Positions 11,916 through 22,111 of a DNA stretch of 64,000 bases are shown piece after piece (position 1 is the first letter of the stretch; the number at the start of each line of letters is the position of its first letter). Where the stretch lies: assembly GCA_030278955.1 (NCBI GenBank), contig JAOANR010000011.1:43635417-43699416 (forward strand), written 5' to 3'. Made by a program: the position numbers and the translations under genes. Under the pieces are notes generated by a model, which saw only the letters and a program-made list of their open reading frames with translations, was not told where the DNA came from and searched no databases. Origin of the DNA: Hygrophila difformis (taxonomy: Eukaryota > Streptophyta > Magnoliopsida > Lamiales > Acanthaceae).

Positions 11916-12429
11916 TCGTAGCCGATACACCCAAGAAACTTGCATATTCAGTCTTTTGCACTGGGAATCTAGGTTCCTCCACAGTTTTAATTCCCACCTT
12001 CTTTAAGATTTTGGGAGTCATTTCCTCGCTTGACTGAAATATGAAACAGGAACTATGAAACAATATAAAAGAGAGGAAGAGCAATATTTTTGACAACGAA
12101 AAAAAAAAAAGAGAGTGGAAGAACGATCCATTTGGAAATTCCAGCAATCAAGAACATCAGGATCAAGGATCCCACAAAAGAAAATAAACAATTCGGAGAC
12201 AGAGAAAATTGCATAGACTTCCGCCAAAAAGAAAAGACATTAGAAAAAGAGGAGAGATTGCAACGAAGAAAAGAATAATCAGATCTCCAAACGCTAATAA
12301 TCGATTTTTTTCACTTCAAGAATCAACAAATTCACCGTAAAAGCAGTAGCTATACTATTTATTTACCAGACGAGGCCCAAAGGAAAAGTACACCAAATCC
12401 CCTTCTTTCAAACTCTCGTTCATCACCAT
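11916..12429 (-). CDS. 5' part of an unrecognised spliced gene
   Basis: Two coding exons read on the minus strand: 12429-12367 (21 codons from ATGGTGATGAACGAG, within an exon starting at 12435) and 12033-11916 (39 codons plus one base). The junctions are ttgcag|atag, CTG|gtaaat, tttcag|TCAAGC and ACGA|gtgagt, all consistent in frame. The encoded start includes KEGDLVYFSFGPRL and then MTPKILKKVGIKTVEEP and FPVQKTEYASFLGV. I do not recognise the family. The peptide is hydrophilic with no signal or membrane segment. No later exon could be found before the tandem repeat and the Mutator-like element, so the gene is either long-introned or truncated. The regular splice sites and a TATA box in register argue that it is, or recently was, a real gene. 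Confidence 0.6.
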
Positions 12430-12550
12430 TTCTATCTGCAATAAGCAATATTCACTCAATACGATTCAAAACCATCCCAAATTGACACCCAATTCAAACA
12501 AAGGACAACGAAAGGAGAAAGAAACACAACAAAACAAAAGAAAGTCTTAC

Positions 12551-12615
12551 CCAAAGACAACCGATACTACCCTAAGCGCTCCCAATTTTTTTGCCCGTTG
12601 GTTGTTCTCGAGAAC
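12551..12615 (-). other. Probable 5' untranslated exon of the unrecognised minus-strand gene
   Basis: The stretch lies about 30 bp downstream of the TATA box at 12639-12647 and ends in the donor TTTGG|gtaag (donor GT at 12549-12550). A 115-bp intron (12436-12550) then leads to the ATG exon. The start site is estimated only from TATA spacing. Confidence 0.55.
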
Positions 12616-12638
12616 CAATTGGACCCTTGGGAGGGAGG

Positions 12639-12647
12639 TATTTATAG
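12639..12647 (-). promoter_or_regulatory. TATA box of the unrecognised minus-strand gene
   Basis: The minus strand reads ctataaata in a GC-richer context. Further upstream lie a ccggccgg palindrome and taacggtca (12675-12683), which resembles the plant mitosis-specific MSA core; the MSA reading is only suggestive. Confidence 0.6.
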
Positions 12648-12949
12648 AGTGGTGCCGGCCGGGAGCGCAAATCATAACGGTCACATTTCTTATTACTGAA
12701 GTGGAAGGGGAGATTATACACAAGAAGTTGAGCGCGCGTACAAGGGGAAGCTCGGCCAGCCCTGAGTTACGTAATTCTAAATCTAAATTATTAATGGAAA
12801 ATTTGTTATTTTGGGTTGGGCCTAAACTAATTAGTATAGATATTACTACTGTCCAAGAAAGTGAGCCCATAAATTTTATGGTGATTAATGTTTTTATTTA
12901 TTTTTATTTTATGTTTAGTTGGTTAGTGGCCGCGGCAAGTGGTGGGGAG
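12648..12949. other. Upstream region of the minus-strand gene
   Basis: Promoter-proximal DNA is GC-mixed near 12,650-12,780 and then AT-rich. The overlapping open frames on both strands (12,480-12,950) run through the promoter, leader and first intron and have no recognisable protein content. Confidence 0.4.
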
Positions 12950-13746
12950 TAGGGGTGAGAATAGGCCAGACTACCCGACAAGGGCCTATATCATCGCCTA
13001 TCGAAAGCCAGGCCAGACCAGACTTTTCATAAATAGGCTAGCCTCAGACTATTTTGAAAGCATATTTAGCTAAATAGGCTCAAGCCAGACTTTATATAAA
13101 GCCTTAAGCCGGCCTATTTATCATATTAGTGTGTTTATGTTTAATTTATAGAAATATGTGGTATAATTATTACTACCTCCGTTCCCTTTTAATTGTCACA
13201 GACCCACATTTCACGCAATCCAATACATATTTTTAATCTTCAATAACTCAAATTGCGTACAAGTAAAAATTATGAAACTTTGGTCTTCTAAATCTATGCG
13301 ATTAGACAAATCTAACAAGATCTCACTTGACTATTTTTTGTCCTATATAACTGTACTAAAAAGTCGAATCAAGAGTTACTCAATGAATAGTAATAAAACT
13401 CCTACCGTGTCAAATGAAAAGGAATGGAGGAAGTACTATTTAATGTAGAAGTAATTATTAATTTAATCTTTTATAGCTAAATTTTTAAAATATTTATAAG
13501 TTTTTAGATAATTGTGGATGTCCATTTGCCCAAATGCACAAATTCATGTCTTCGAACTTTATGATTATATTCAGTATAAAAGAATTTTAACTTAATTTAA
13601 AATAGGCTTAATCAGGCTTTTAAAAGGTTAAAAACTGGCCTATTTAAATAGGCCAGACTAAGACCTATAAGATAGGCCTATCTAAAGTAATTGGCCAGGC
13701 TGGGGCCTTAAATAATCGATGCAGGCCTAGTCTATTTCCATCCCTA
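12950..13746. mobile_element. Non-autonomous hAT transposon (0.8 kb) with 8-bp target duplication
   Basis: It starts taggggtgagaataggcc and ends tctatttccatcccta (imperfect inverted ends). A perfect 8-bp duplication, GTGGGGAG, lies at 12942-12949 and 13747-13754. The subterminal regions repeat aggcc/ggcct motifs many times. A Stowaway MITE is nested inside. No protein is encoded. Confidence 0.88.
13173..13433. mobile_element. Stowaway MITE nested in hAT element
   Basis: The ends ctacctccgttccc and ggaatggaggaag are inverted repeats flanked by TA (13171-13172, 13434-13435). At 261 bp it is similar to the copy at 2838. Confidence 0.88.
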
Positions 13747-14551
13747 GTGGGGAGTTAGGGTCAGAGTTTTATTTTTCTTGTATGTTATTTTGAATGTAGG
13801 ATGATATTTATAAACTAGATCAACTATGTCTATGTAGCGTTTAAAGAAATTGATGGGGGCTTGTTTGATCCTACTGGACTTTTCCCTTCCCTTTCTCATA
13901 TACCTGCTCCTACTCCCTACTGAACCAGGCCTCTATCATTTTCCTTTTTCCCGCTACCCCACAGATTTTATCCCCTTTCATCAGTACATTTTCCTTATAA
14001 GCTTCAGCTCCCTTCTACCATGGTCCATGGGGTGGTCTAGGAACTACCTTTGATTATCATGAGAAAATCCTGTCGTAGTTGCAAGCCTGTTGTTGATAAT
14101 TTTTGTAGGATGATTGTGTGTGTAAGTGGGAGGGTGAGAGTTTATTAGCAACAAATCGGGTGGGTATCGTCATTAGCTATGAATGGTATTAAGAGAGTGA
14201 TGGTGGTGGACATCCTATATTAGGAGTAAAAAAAAAAAAAAATGGCGGATGTTGAACCAGGTTTCTTCATGGAGAAAAAAAAAAATAAAAAAAAGAAAAA
14301 AAAAGAGAAAATATAATAAGAAAAAAGAGAAAATATTAATAAAAAGGGAGTAGACAACATAAAGCTTCTGTAAGCATGATTGTGAATGAGCATGAGTTTT
14401 ATGGACTTCTTTGTATAGAATGGTTGGGCAGTCTCTCCGAAATAATTATCTGTGCATATTGGGTATTTGATCTCATGTGATAATTTTTAGGTAGTTCCTT
14501 TACCCCCTTTAGCGTTTTCCTTTCCTCTTTCTTTCTACAGACTATCCCAGC

Positions 14552-15055
14552 CAGTGGCGGCACCACTATGGTGCCAGGGTGGTCAGCCGACCACCCTGAA
14601 AAAAAAAAAAATTTACTTTTTATTTCTAATGTAAAAATAATATCACTAATAAATAAATCCAAATTTTAATAAATAAACCGTTTTTTCTCGATTTCTTTTT
14701 CATTCTTTTCTAATTCCAAATATTTTATTCTTCTCTAATTCCAAATATTTTTCCCTCTTAATTAACTTTAGCTGGGAATAGGGACTTGACCCAGTGATAA
14801 TGTGCTCTGGCTTTCAACCTTATGGTTGGAGGTTCGATTCCCACCCGGCCCCGTATCATTCCCCTTTATCTTCCTTTGTAATTTGTATAGTTTGGGCTCC
14901 CACACACCTTTGCCGACACATAAATGTCAATGTTTAAAAAAAGAAAAATCAGCCTAATTATCGTACCCAACCATAACAAAACATATTACATGGGACAGAT
15001 GAAGAATTGGCTAAATTTTTGACCACCCTGGATGGAATTTCTAGTTCCGCCACTG
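14552..15055. mobile_element. Non-autonomous hAT transposon (504 bp) with 8-bp target duplication
   Basis: The ends cagtggcggcacc and agttccgccactg are typical of the CAGTGGCGG hAT family. A perfect 8-bp duplication, ATCCCAGC, lies at 14544-14551 and 15056-15063. It contains a SINE copy in its right half. Confidence 0.9.
14772..14945 (+). mobile_element. SINE copy nested in the hAT element
   Basis: The A-box region gggacttgacccagtgata and the strong B box ggaggttcgattcccaccc are followed by the family body (ccctttgtaatttgtatag, gggctcccac) and an A-rich end. The closing module differs from the copy at 7830. Flanking duplications are not clear. Confidence 0.75.
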
Positions 15056-16021
15056 ATCCCAGCTACCCCTTTTTTTTTTTTTTTTTTTCCTCCCATCGTA
15101 TGCAACACTCATTGGTTATGAACGTCATGCAGGGGAGATATGTGGTTGAGTTTTTGGATATGGGTTTGTCATAGTGAAACATTATATAGTAGGCTGATAC
15201 TGATGCTTATGAGAGCTGTGGTACTTGATATGATAATGACTTTGTCTGGTTTGAAGAAGTGGCTTTATAGTATGATTATGAACCTGAGAGATATTGCTAA
15301 GTTGCAACTGGTGAGATCGGGGTCGTGCCTATATACAAAATAGGAGACGGGTGTGAAGTTTCTATTGTGGAAGAGTTTTTTGGGAATACATGGATGAATC
15401 CAATACTATCATGCTGTGGAGATTTCTTAGCTGTCCGATGGATCAGGGGAAGTCTGAAGAAGTTGGGAGCAGGTGGTGTTTTTCAAGTTTGTCTGCAGGT
15501 TGACTTATCTCGAGAGCCTCATGCGGGATTGCAGAAGATGATTTGCTGTTTCATTTTTTTTGATGCATTTCAATATGGTGTTTGATTGTTTGTATGTAGA
15601 AGTCTTTGTTCCTGTAATCGATATCGAGACGGTCTACCTTTGTCACGAAGGTTTTGCGGAAGGTTTCGTTTTGTCTAAGATAGATGATGTACTTGCCAAT
15701 CTGTTTGGCTTTTATATTTTGAGGAATTAAAGCCTTTTATTCTAAAAAAAACTATGTCTATGTAGCGTTAATTGAGGTAATAACTAAAATAGGCCACCAG
15801 AAGGAGTCATTTCCACTTTTGGGCTATGATATTTTCATTTAGGAAAATAGAACATTAGAAGGATTTCGGGCCTGAATTTAGGCCATTGGGCTGGAATTTG
15901 GGCCGCAATGGCCTAAAAGTGGAAATGACTATTTCTGGTGGCCTATTTTAGTTTTTTTCAATTATTTTTTTATTTTATGTAATTAAAATAAATAATACTC
16001 GTTATGTGTCATTATTTATGT

Positions 16022-16282
16022 CATACTTCCTTTTTTTTCTTGTTCCAATATTTTTATTTTAAAAAATAAGTAAATATTAATCGTCAACCTACCCATCACG
16101 TTACATTAATAAATAAATATATTAAACTTTCAAATTACCCACTACCATTAATAATTTCAGTCCACCCTACAACTTTCAAACCTACCATTAAAAAAAACTA
16201 AAATTGTAATTCATTACAATTATATTATAAAAATTTTTTAAGTTACCTTTTTTTAACACTATTAATAGGACGGAGGGAGTAA
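16022..16282. mobile_element. Stowaway-like MITE within the Mutator-like element
   Basis: The right end taggacggagggagta is a Stowaway terminus. The left end near acttccttttttttctt is weaker. The interior is AT-rich and non-coding. Confidence 0.5.
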
Positions 16283-16341
16283 TATAAGAAATGAAATAAA
16301 TATTAATTCAAATATATTATAAAATAATTAAAACAAGTACA

Positions 16342-18483
16342 TCTATATATATATAAAAGTAATATAGTCTAATTTCCCCCCACTTCCCCACCCCCCTTTT
16401 TCAACATCCCATCCGACATTTTTCTCCAATTTCAACAATCATATATACTCACTAAATTTGATATATATATATATATATATATAATCTAATTCAACTACCT
16501 CAATTATATATACTCTCTAAATCCATAATATATATAATATAATATTTAATTTCAACAAACTCAATCATATCATATATACTCCCTAAATCTATAATATATA
16601 ATTTATAATACTCTTAAAATTTTAAATTATTTCCATTAAATACATCTATTTGAATTAACTATAAATACATCCGATCATCCTTATTCGTTTCATTCATCTC
16701 TATTCCAAATCTCATATTTTGTAATTTTTTTTATTGCTTTAGATACATCCGACTATCTGGCCAAATATTTCAATATTCGAATCTGAATCCGAATCCGTAT
16801 TTATATTCATATTCGTATCCGACCGTATCCGAAAATTAATAGGATCTTATCCAGATTTTAAATATGGATACTCGAATATATTAATATATTATTATTTATT
16901 AATTAAAAATTATCAATAATTATAAAAAATACCAAATTATCAGATAATTTAAATTTAAATTATCAAATTTTCAAAAAAAGATTATAAAAATTATCCAATA
17001 ATCTGTATCCGAGTGAATCCTTATTCGTTATATATTCGTCATGTATCCGTATCGTATCCGTAACCCCAAATATTCGAAACCGTATTCGTATCCGGCTCAT
17101 TCGTATTCGATTCCGAAATTGAAATAAACATATGGATAATATCAGTATCCGACACTATTCGACTGTATCCGTAACGTTTTCATCCCTATAAATTAGGCAT
17201 TCAAAATAATGTTTTTGAAGGTTTAGGGGGGTGTATTCAATTCAGACTTTTATGGATTTTAAAAAGTTGGTGGATTTGGAAAATACATAAACTCCACGTA
17301 GAGTTGATTGATATTATGTAGACTCTACATTTTCTCATTTATCCATTTATTCTTCTCCATTTTTTTAATCTATATTTTGTCGACATCGATGTGCCAAACG
17401 ACTCCGTCGATACGAGCTCTTGGGAGTCATCAGCGAACATTGCCATAGGGAGTGGATACCCCTACTATCCGTATTTAGAAATCTTGGATTGTTTGGATAG
17501 ATTTTGTTTAGTTATATTTTTTACAAGAATTCATTAAAATCTACAAAGATTTAAAATCTATGGACTGTTGAATACCTCAAAATTTTTAAAGATTTTTTAA
17601 AATATGTATTGAATACACCTAGACTTTTAAAGACTTTTTTAAATCTACATTGAATACCTCAAAATTTTTATAGACTTTAAAATCTAAATTGAATACACAC
17701 CAACTTTTAAAGTCTTTAAAAATTCTATAGAGTCTGGATTGAATATACCGTTTTTAGTATTATAAGATTTAGTTTTATTTATTTATAGAAGATAAAGATT
17801 TGTTAATTTTATTTAAGTAATGTAAAACTAAATTAATTATGGTCTAAGTTAATTAAAAAACAAAGTTAAGAATATATATATTGGCCTGTATGTCATAAAT
17901 TTTATGTTGAATTTTTAAGGTGAGATACATTCATCCTATATAATGTAAAGTGTATTCTAACAATTTGTTTATCTCATGTAAATTATGGTGAATGATTATC
18001 ATACAGTCTTTTATTTTATGAATGTTTTGGTAAGAATATTTCAAGATAGTTAGCGTGCGGACAATATGTTGCCTGCATGTGCAGGCGTAATGGGAAGTAT
18101 AATTTTTGTGATGTTTGATAGCATTATTCAGTTATTCTGTTGTCATTACTTAATCATGTCATAATTGTGCAATACATCACCCATTATCTAAACATCACAT
18201 AAACCATCGCGCGCATCACATAAAAGCTCATACACACCATTATGCAGGTGCATTCAACAACACCATATTCACTTCCGGGAAATTTCACTTTACATTTTTA
18301 TGGTACGGTCACTCTTTTTTATCATCGTTTTTCTCACTTTTTTTTCTTAATAATATGTGGTCGGAAATAGGTATGACCAAATTAAGTTTTGAAAATAGAA
18401 TATTTGAATTTTTAAATTATTACGCTATTTTCTTAAAAAATGTAAATTTTACTTCCCGCGCATTGCGCGGGCGGGTGTGCTAG
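16342..18483 (+). mobile_element. Non-autonomous Helitron (2.1 kb)
   Basis: The 5' end TCTATATATATATAAAAG follows a host A. The 3' end is CTAG followed by a host T, giving A|T insertion without target duplication. A strong GC hairpin, CCCGCGC-att-GCGCGGG (18455-18471), lies 8 nt before ...gctag, the hallmark Helitron terminator. The interior is AT-rich, with degenerate cgtatccg/ttcgta repeats at 16,770-17,180, and no Rep-helicase. Its insertion into the Mutator-like element is younger than that element. Confidence 0.85.
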
Positions 18484-18942
18484 TATTCAAAAAAGTTATA
18501 AAGTAAAAATAAACATGTTTTATTATAAGTATCCCAAAATTTTCGGACATGGTATTTTATGTAGGAATAATTAGTATTAAATGCAAGAAATTTTTCGGAC
18601 ATGGGTATGTTTGGCAATTAATATTTAAATATTTTTAAAATGGAAATAAAGTAAAAAATGTTGGAACAAGAAAAAAAAGAAAGTAGGATATAAATAATGA
18701 CACAAAATGAGTATTATTTATTTTAATTACATAAAATAAAAAATAATTCAAAAAACTAAAATAGGCCACCAGAAGGAGTCATTTCCATTTTTAGGCCATC
18801 GCGGCCCGAATTCCAGCCTAATGGCCTAAATTCAAGCCCAAAATCCTTCTAATGACCTATTTCTCTAAATTAAAATATCGTGGCCCAAAAATGGAAATTA
18901 CGCCTTCTGGTGATCTATTTTAGTTATTACCTCGCGTTAATT

Positions 18943-19864
18943 TTAGACCTAATGTAACTTGGGAATACCCAGTACTCGAAAAAAAAAAAAAAACTATGTC
19001 TATGTGGCCTGAAAGTGAATCTTCTAAAAAAGTATGGTTACTGCTCACTAGCCTTTTGACCTCCATCAGTTTTTAGATGAAGTAAATATAATAAAAAATT
19101 GAAACAAGTACAAAACTATTAAATAAATAAGAAAATTCAATAATTTAAATGAAAATAAAATAAATATATTAAGTAAATTAAATAGTAAAATAAAACTGAA
19201 GTAAAATTAATTACAATAAATAATTAATTTAAAAATAATAATTAGATAAATAACATATTCAGTAATTCAATAAAAATAAAATATAAATATGAATATGAAA
19301 CATAAAATTAATTAAAACAAACATTTAAATCTAAAACTAACAATAAAATAAAATAAAATAATTAAATTAAAAAACCATTAATTAGATAAACCATATACAT
19401 TCAATAACTAACTTACGTAAGAGTGGTGGGAATTAATGTGAAAATTTTCATTCTTATTGTAGATTTTTTTTTTTCTAATTTCCATGGAAATAACAGCCTT
19501 GGGTGTGTACCACGCGCTCCCATGTGCAAATTGATGGAATTGATTTATCAATTGTTTAAATTAGATTAATTTTAATTACTCATGTACATTTAATTTAATG
19601 AAATTATTCACCTAAAAAAAATTTAATGAAAAAATTTCGGAGTAATTGAGATAGATTCATTATATTGACTATTCTCATATTTCAATTAAAAATTATTTTG
19701 TCGAATCTTGGCAATGCTCAAAAGTAGTAGTAATAAATGATGACTTTACAACATACTTCACAAATTATATACAGATACAATGTGGTACAAGAAGTGCAAC
19801 AGATTTCCTATTCCTCAAGTAAAAATTATAGTACAAGACTACAACACACTACTATTACATAAAA
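18943..19864. repeat. Segmental duplication flank, copy 1 (matches about 41,020-41,780)
   Basis: From about 19,066 the sequence (gaagtaaatataataaaa, cttacgtaagagt, accacgcgctcccatgtgc, cttggcaatgctcaaaagta) is found again in the same order before the copy-2 F-box gene. Before it, an A-rich tail and a third copy of actatgtctatgt (near 18,994) suggest another small retroposed piece. No gene is seen. Confidence 0.75.
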
Positions 19865-20443
19865 TCAACCATTTTTCAACATGATGGCAATTCCACTAAT
19901 CTTTTCTTCCAAGCTACTAACCACTGCTGTAATCCTTTCCAAAGTTTCCTTTTGACGATCCTGTTCCTCTCCAAATCCATTATTACACAAACTGGCGACG
20001 CCAATTTCAAGCCTCTGGAGGAGTGGAGTCATGTCGTCCATCTTCTCCCCCAATTGGCTCACAGCAACTGAAATCCTCTTGGTCTCCCGGTAATGAAGGG
20101 CGGCCACATGAACTTGAAGGAACCTCAGAAGAGAAGCTTCCAATTTCATCAGTTTCCTACCATAGTACCACCTCTTGGGTACATTCCACCACTCCACTTT
20201 ACGGCACTTGCTGATCAGCTGATTCCCTCTCCACAGCCGATCGGTGAATTTTCTGATCTCGTCCGGTCTCCCCAGGATTCTGTTGAAGGCTTGAATATCA
20301 TCCACGGCAGGCTTGATGGTGTCAAGCGCTGATTTTACGCGGCGTAGTTGTGATCTGAATTGGAAAACATTGTTGGCAGCATCGGCAGTTGAGGTGAACA
20401 AGAGCTCGAATGCAATTCCCATTGCAGCTCCTTCCATAAACAT
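19865..20443 (-). CDS. RPW8-domain protein (stand-alone, 192 aa)
   Basis: The intact single-exon frame encodes an RPW8 (Resistance to Powdery Mildew 8) domain, the CC-R type coiled-coil that also forms the N-terminus of helper NLRs. Family features are the small-residue, hydrophobic N-terminus (GAAMGIAFELLF), a heptad-rich region with LRRVKSALDTIKPAVDDI at about 33-50, the signature LWRGNQLISKCRKVEWWN at about 69-86, and YYGRKLMKLEASLLRFLQVH. There is no NB-ARC or LRR part. RPW8-only proteins in Arabidopsis act in membrane-associated, salicylate-dependent resistance and cell death; that role here is inferred. The ATG at 20443 is the longest start, but an ATG six bases inside (MEGAAM) fits the family better. 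A TATA box lies at 20475-20483. The gene is absent from the otherwise matching duplicate at 41.8 kb. Confidence 0.88.
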   Translation of the reverse strand: MFMEGAAMGIAFELLFTSTADAANNVFQFRSQLRRVKSALDTIKPAVDDIQAFNRILGRPDEIRKFTDRLWRGNQLISKCRKVEWWNVPKRWYYGRKLMKLEASLLRFLQVHVAALHYRETKRISVAVSQLGEKMDDMTPLLQRLEIGVASLCNNGFGEEQDRQKETLERITAVVSSLEEKISGIAIMLKNG

Positions 20444-20474
20444 TAAATGGGTTTTCAGTGGTTAATGTAGGGAT

Positions 20475-20483
20475 CATATATAG
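20475..20483 (-). promoter_or_regulatory. TATA box of the RPW8-like gene
   Basis: The minus strand reads ctatatatg about 32-40 bp before the first ATG. That would leave a leader of only a few bases if the first ATG were used, which supports initiation at the second ATG. Confidence 0.6.
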
Positions 20484-20912
20484 TGCAGTGTGTTGAAGGG
20501 AGGCAAATGGATAATAATGGATTTTTCACACTTGTATCTATGGGAAAGTTACCTTATTTAGATATAAAAATGACTTCAAAATATGTAAACTTGGATCGCA
20601 ACGGAATGTAAAAAAGGAAATTTGATAAATAAACACTAACTTTTGGATTTCCATTTTTAAAGTATGGAGAATAAAATTTTAGCCGGTTGTTTCAACAATT
20701 TGAAGATGGAAAATTAAATTGAAGTCGGCGGGTTTTGAGTTATGAAGTTTACGTATTTAAAGTTTGTTGTGAACTTGTGATCCAAGTTAACATATTTAAA
20801 AATTATTTTCATATGTAAATAAGGTAATTACTTCAACAGATATAAATTGAAGCCAGAGCGAGAAGTAAAGCCCATTCTATGTATTGCTTTCATTATTTCA
20901 TTCTCTGCAAAA
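20484..20912. repeat. Shared promoter block of the F-box genes, copy 1
   Basis: From about 20,630 the sequence matches 53,900-54,193 nearly base for base (ttttaaagt.ttgagaat, gtcggcgggttttgag, cagatataaattgaagcc), and its last 175 bp match 41,785-41,956. The common tataaat motif (20840-20846 here) is the likely TATA box of the F-box genes. Confidence 0.75.
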
Positions 20913-22111
20913 ATGAAGAGATCAAGAAGTCCAAGAAATCCAAGAAATGTGCGCGACAGGATTTCCGATCTGCCCGATGACGTTTTGCACCAAATCATAT
21001 CCTTCAGCAACTTCAGCAACTTCAGCAATAGTTGCCCAAATTTTGCACAATAGTTGCCCAAATTTTCTGGTTCAAGCTTGATTAGATGCTTTGTTGCAAC
21101 TTCAGCAAAATGAACATTTGTATGAATACGGCAAGCTGCAAGAAGTGCTCCCCAGATATTGGCATTGGCCTCCATTGGCATATTTTCAATTAGCTCGACT
21201 GCTTTCTCCAACTGTCCTGTTCTGCCTAGGAGATCCACCATACAACAATAGTGATCGATACAAGGTTTCACCCCATAACAAGTCTCCATACTTTCAAATA
21301 TATGTCTACCTTGCTCAAGCTGCCCTGCATGACTACACGCTGAAAGAACCCCAATCAGAGTTACTGAGTTGGGTTTCACATCGCTTTTCAACATCTCCTC
21401 AAACAACTCCAAAGATAAATTTGCACGCCCATGCATTGCAAGACCACTAAGCATCGAACTGTAGGAATAAACATTCTCTGCAAAAATGAAGAGATCAAGA
21501 AATCCAAGAAATGTGTGCGACAGGATTTCCGATCTGCCGGACGACGTTTTGCACCAAATCATGTCCTTTCTTCCCTTTGAAGACGCTGCAAAAACCTCAG
21601 TCCTGTCAAAAACCTGGAATTCCACCTGGAGATCGTTTCCAGTGTCGCTCGTATTCAATCAATACAGTTTTCGACAATCTCGTCACTGCCGCAACCTCAA
21701 GCGGCCGAATGCCGTGGAACAATTCTGCAAACACGTGAACAACAACATATCAACTCGGCGAGCGTTAAACAAGTTCCAGGTTACCGTTAATTTTGGGAGG
21801 AGCAAACGACGCCTCGACAAAAACCTCGACGCGTGGATACGCTACGCAGTGGAAAACAACGTTAAAGAACTTATCGTTGCGTATCACTCAACAGTCAAAC
21901 AGAGCAAGAAAGATGGATGGCGCTACGTGATGCCTGATGACGCACTTTTTGCCCTGTCGTCATCGGTGTAAACCCTCAATTTATTCGGCTGTCAATTCAA
22001 AAGGTTTACAGCTTCAGTCAATGGGGGTGATGCGGTCGTCGTCAGATTTCCCCGGCTGAGAAAGCTCTCATTGACGCATGTCTGGATCGATCAAGAAACC
22101 CTAGAGAGTAT
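20913..22111 (+). pseudogene. F-box/LRR gene copy 1, rearranged 5' part
   Basis: The frame opens with MKRSRSPRNPRNVRDRISDL at 20913, runs about 27 codons of F-box and then turns into filler and a PPR fragment (about 21005-21478). The gene then begins again at 21486 (MKRSRNPRNVCDRISDLPD), continues through the F-box and N-terminal region, and hits a TAA at 21969-21971, where copies 2 and 3 read GTTGAA. Similarity to copies 2 and 3 continues to 22111, where the Sirevirus LTR starts. Small further pieces survive at 30587-30636 and 35951-36008. An intact relative would be an F-box/LRR substrate adaptor of an SCF ubiquitin ligase; this copy cannot make one. Confidence 0.9.
21053..21478 (-). pseudogene. 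PPR gene fragment captured inside F-box copy 1
   Basis: The minus strand encodes PPR repeats matching the gene at 62,006-64,000 almost residue for residue (from VYSYSSMLSGLAMHGRA through KPNSVTLIGVLSACSHAG to ANIWGALLAACRIHTNVH and LEPENLGNY). It is open but lacks its own start and end, being fused on both sides to antisense F-box sequence. The left joint carries repeated filler (about 21005-21052). The right joint falls where both parents read cattct.tgc. Confidence 0.9.

Larger units (their letters stand above)
13842..15749 (+). mobile_element. Probable retroposed segment (LINE 3' end?) with 20-bp target duplication
   Basis: The segment ends in aattaaagccttttattctaaaaaaa and is flanked by the 20-bp direct repeat aactatgtctatgtagcgtt (13822-13841, 15750-15769). 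Long direct repeats plus an A-tail point to target-primed reverse transcription. No reverse transcriptase frame remains. Short open frames at 15,140-15,585 match nothing recognised, so the LINE label is inferred from structure. A hAT element (14552-15055) sits inside. Confidence 0.55.
15774..18933. mobile_element. Mutator-like element (3.16 kb) with long inverted arms and 9-bp target duplication
   Basis: It begins gaggtaataactaaaatagg and ends in the exact complement. A perfect 9-bp duplication, GCGTTAATT, lies at 15765-15773 and 18934-18942. The arms match for some 200-290 bp. Each arm is itself a foldback: ataggccaccagaagg near 15790 is answered by ctggtggcctattttag near 15945. No transposase frame was found. 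A Helitron at 16342-18483 makes up most of the interior. Confidence 0.88.

Noticed and set aside
12482..12952. Overlapping open frames of 156 and 107 codons on opposite strands
   Set aside because: They run across the leader exon, intron and promoter of the minus-strand gene and show no protein-like composition or known motif.
15140..15585. Two plus-strand open frames of 67 and 86 codons
   Set aside because: They overlap in different frames, lie inside the retroposed segment and have no recognisable domain.
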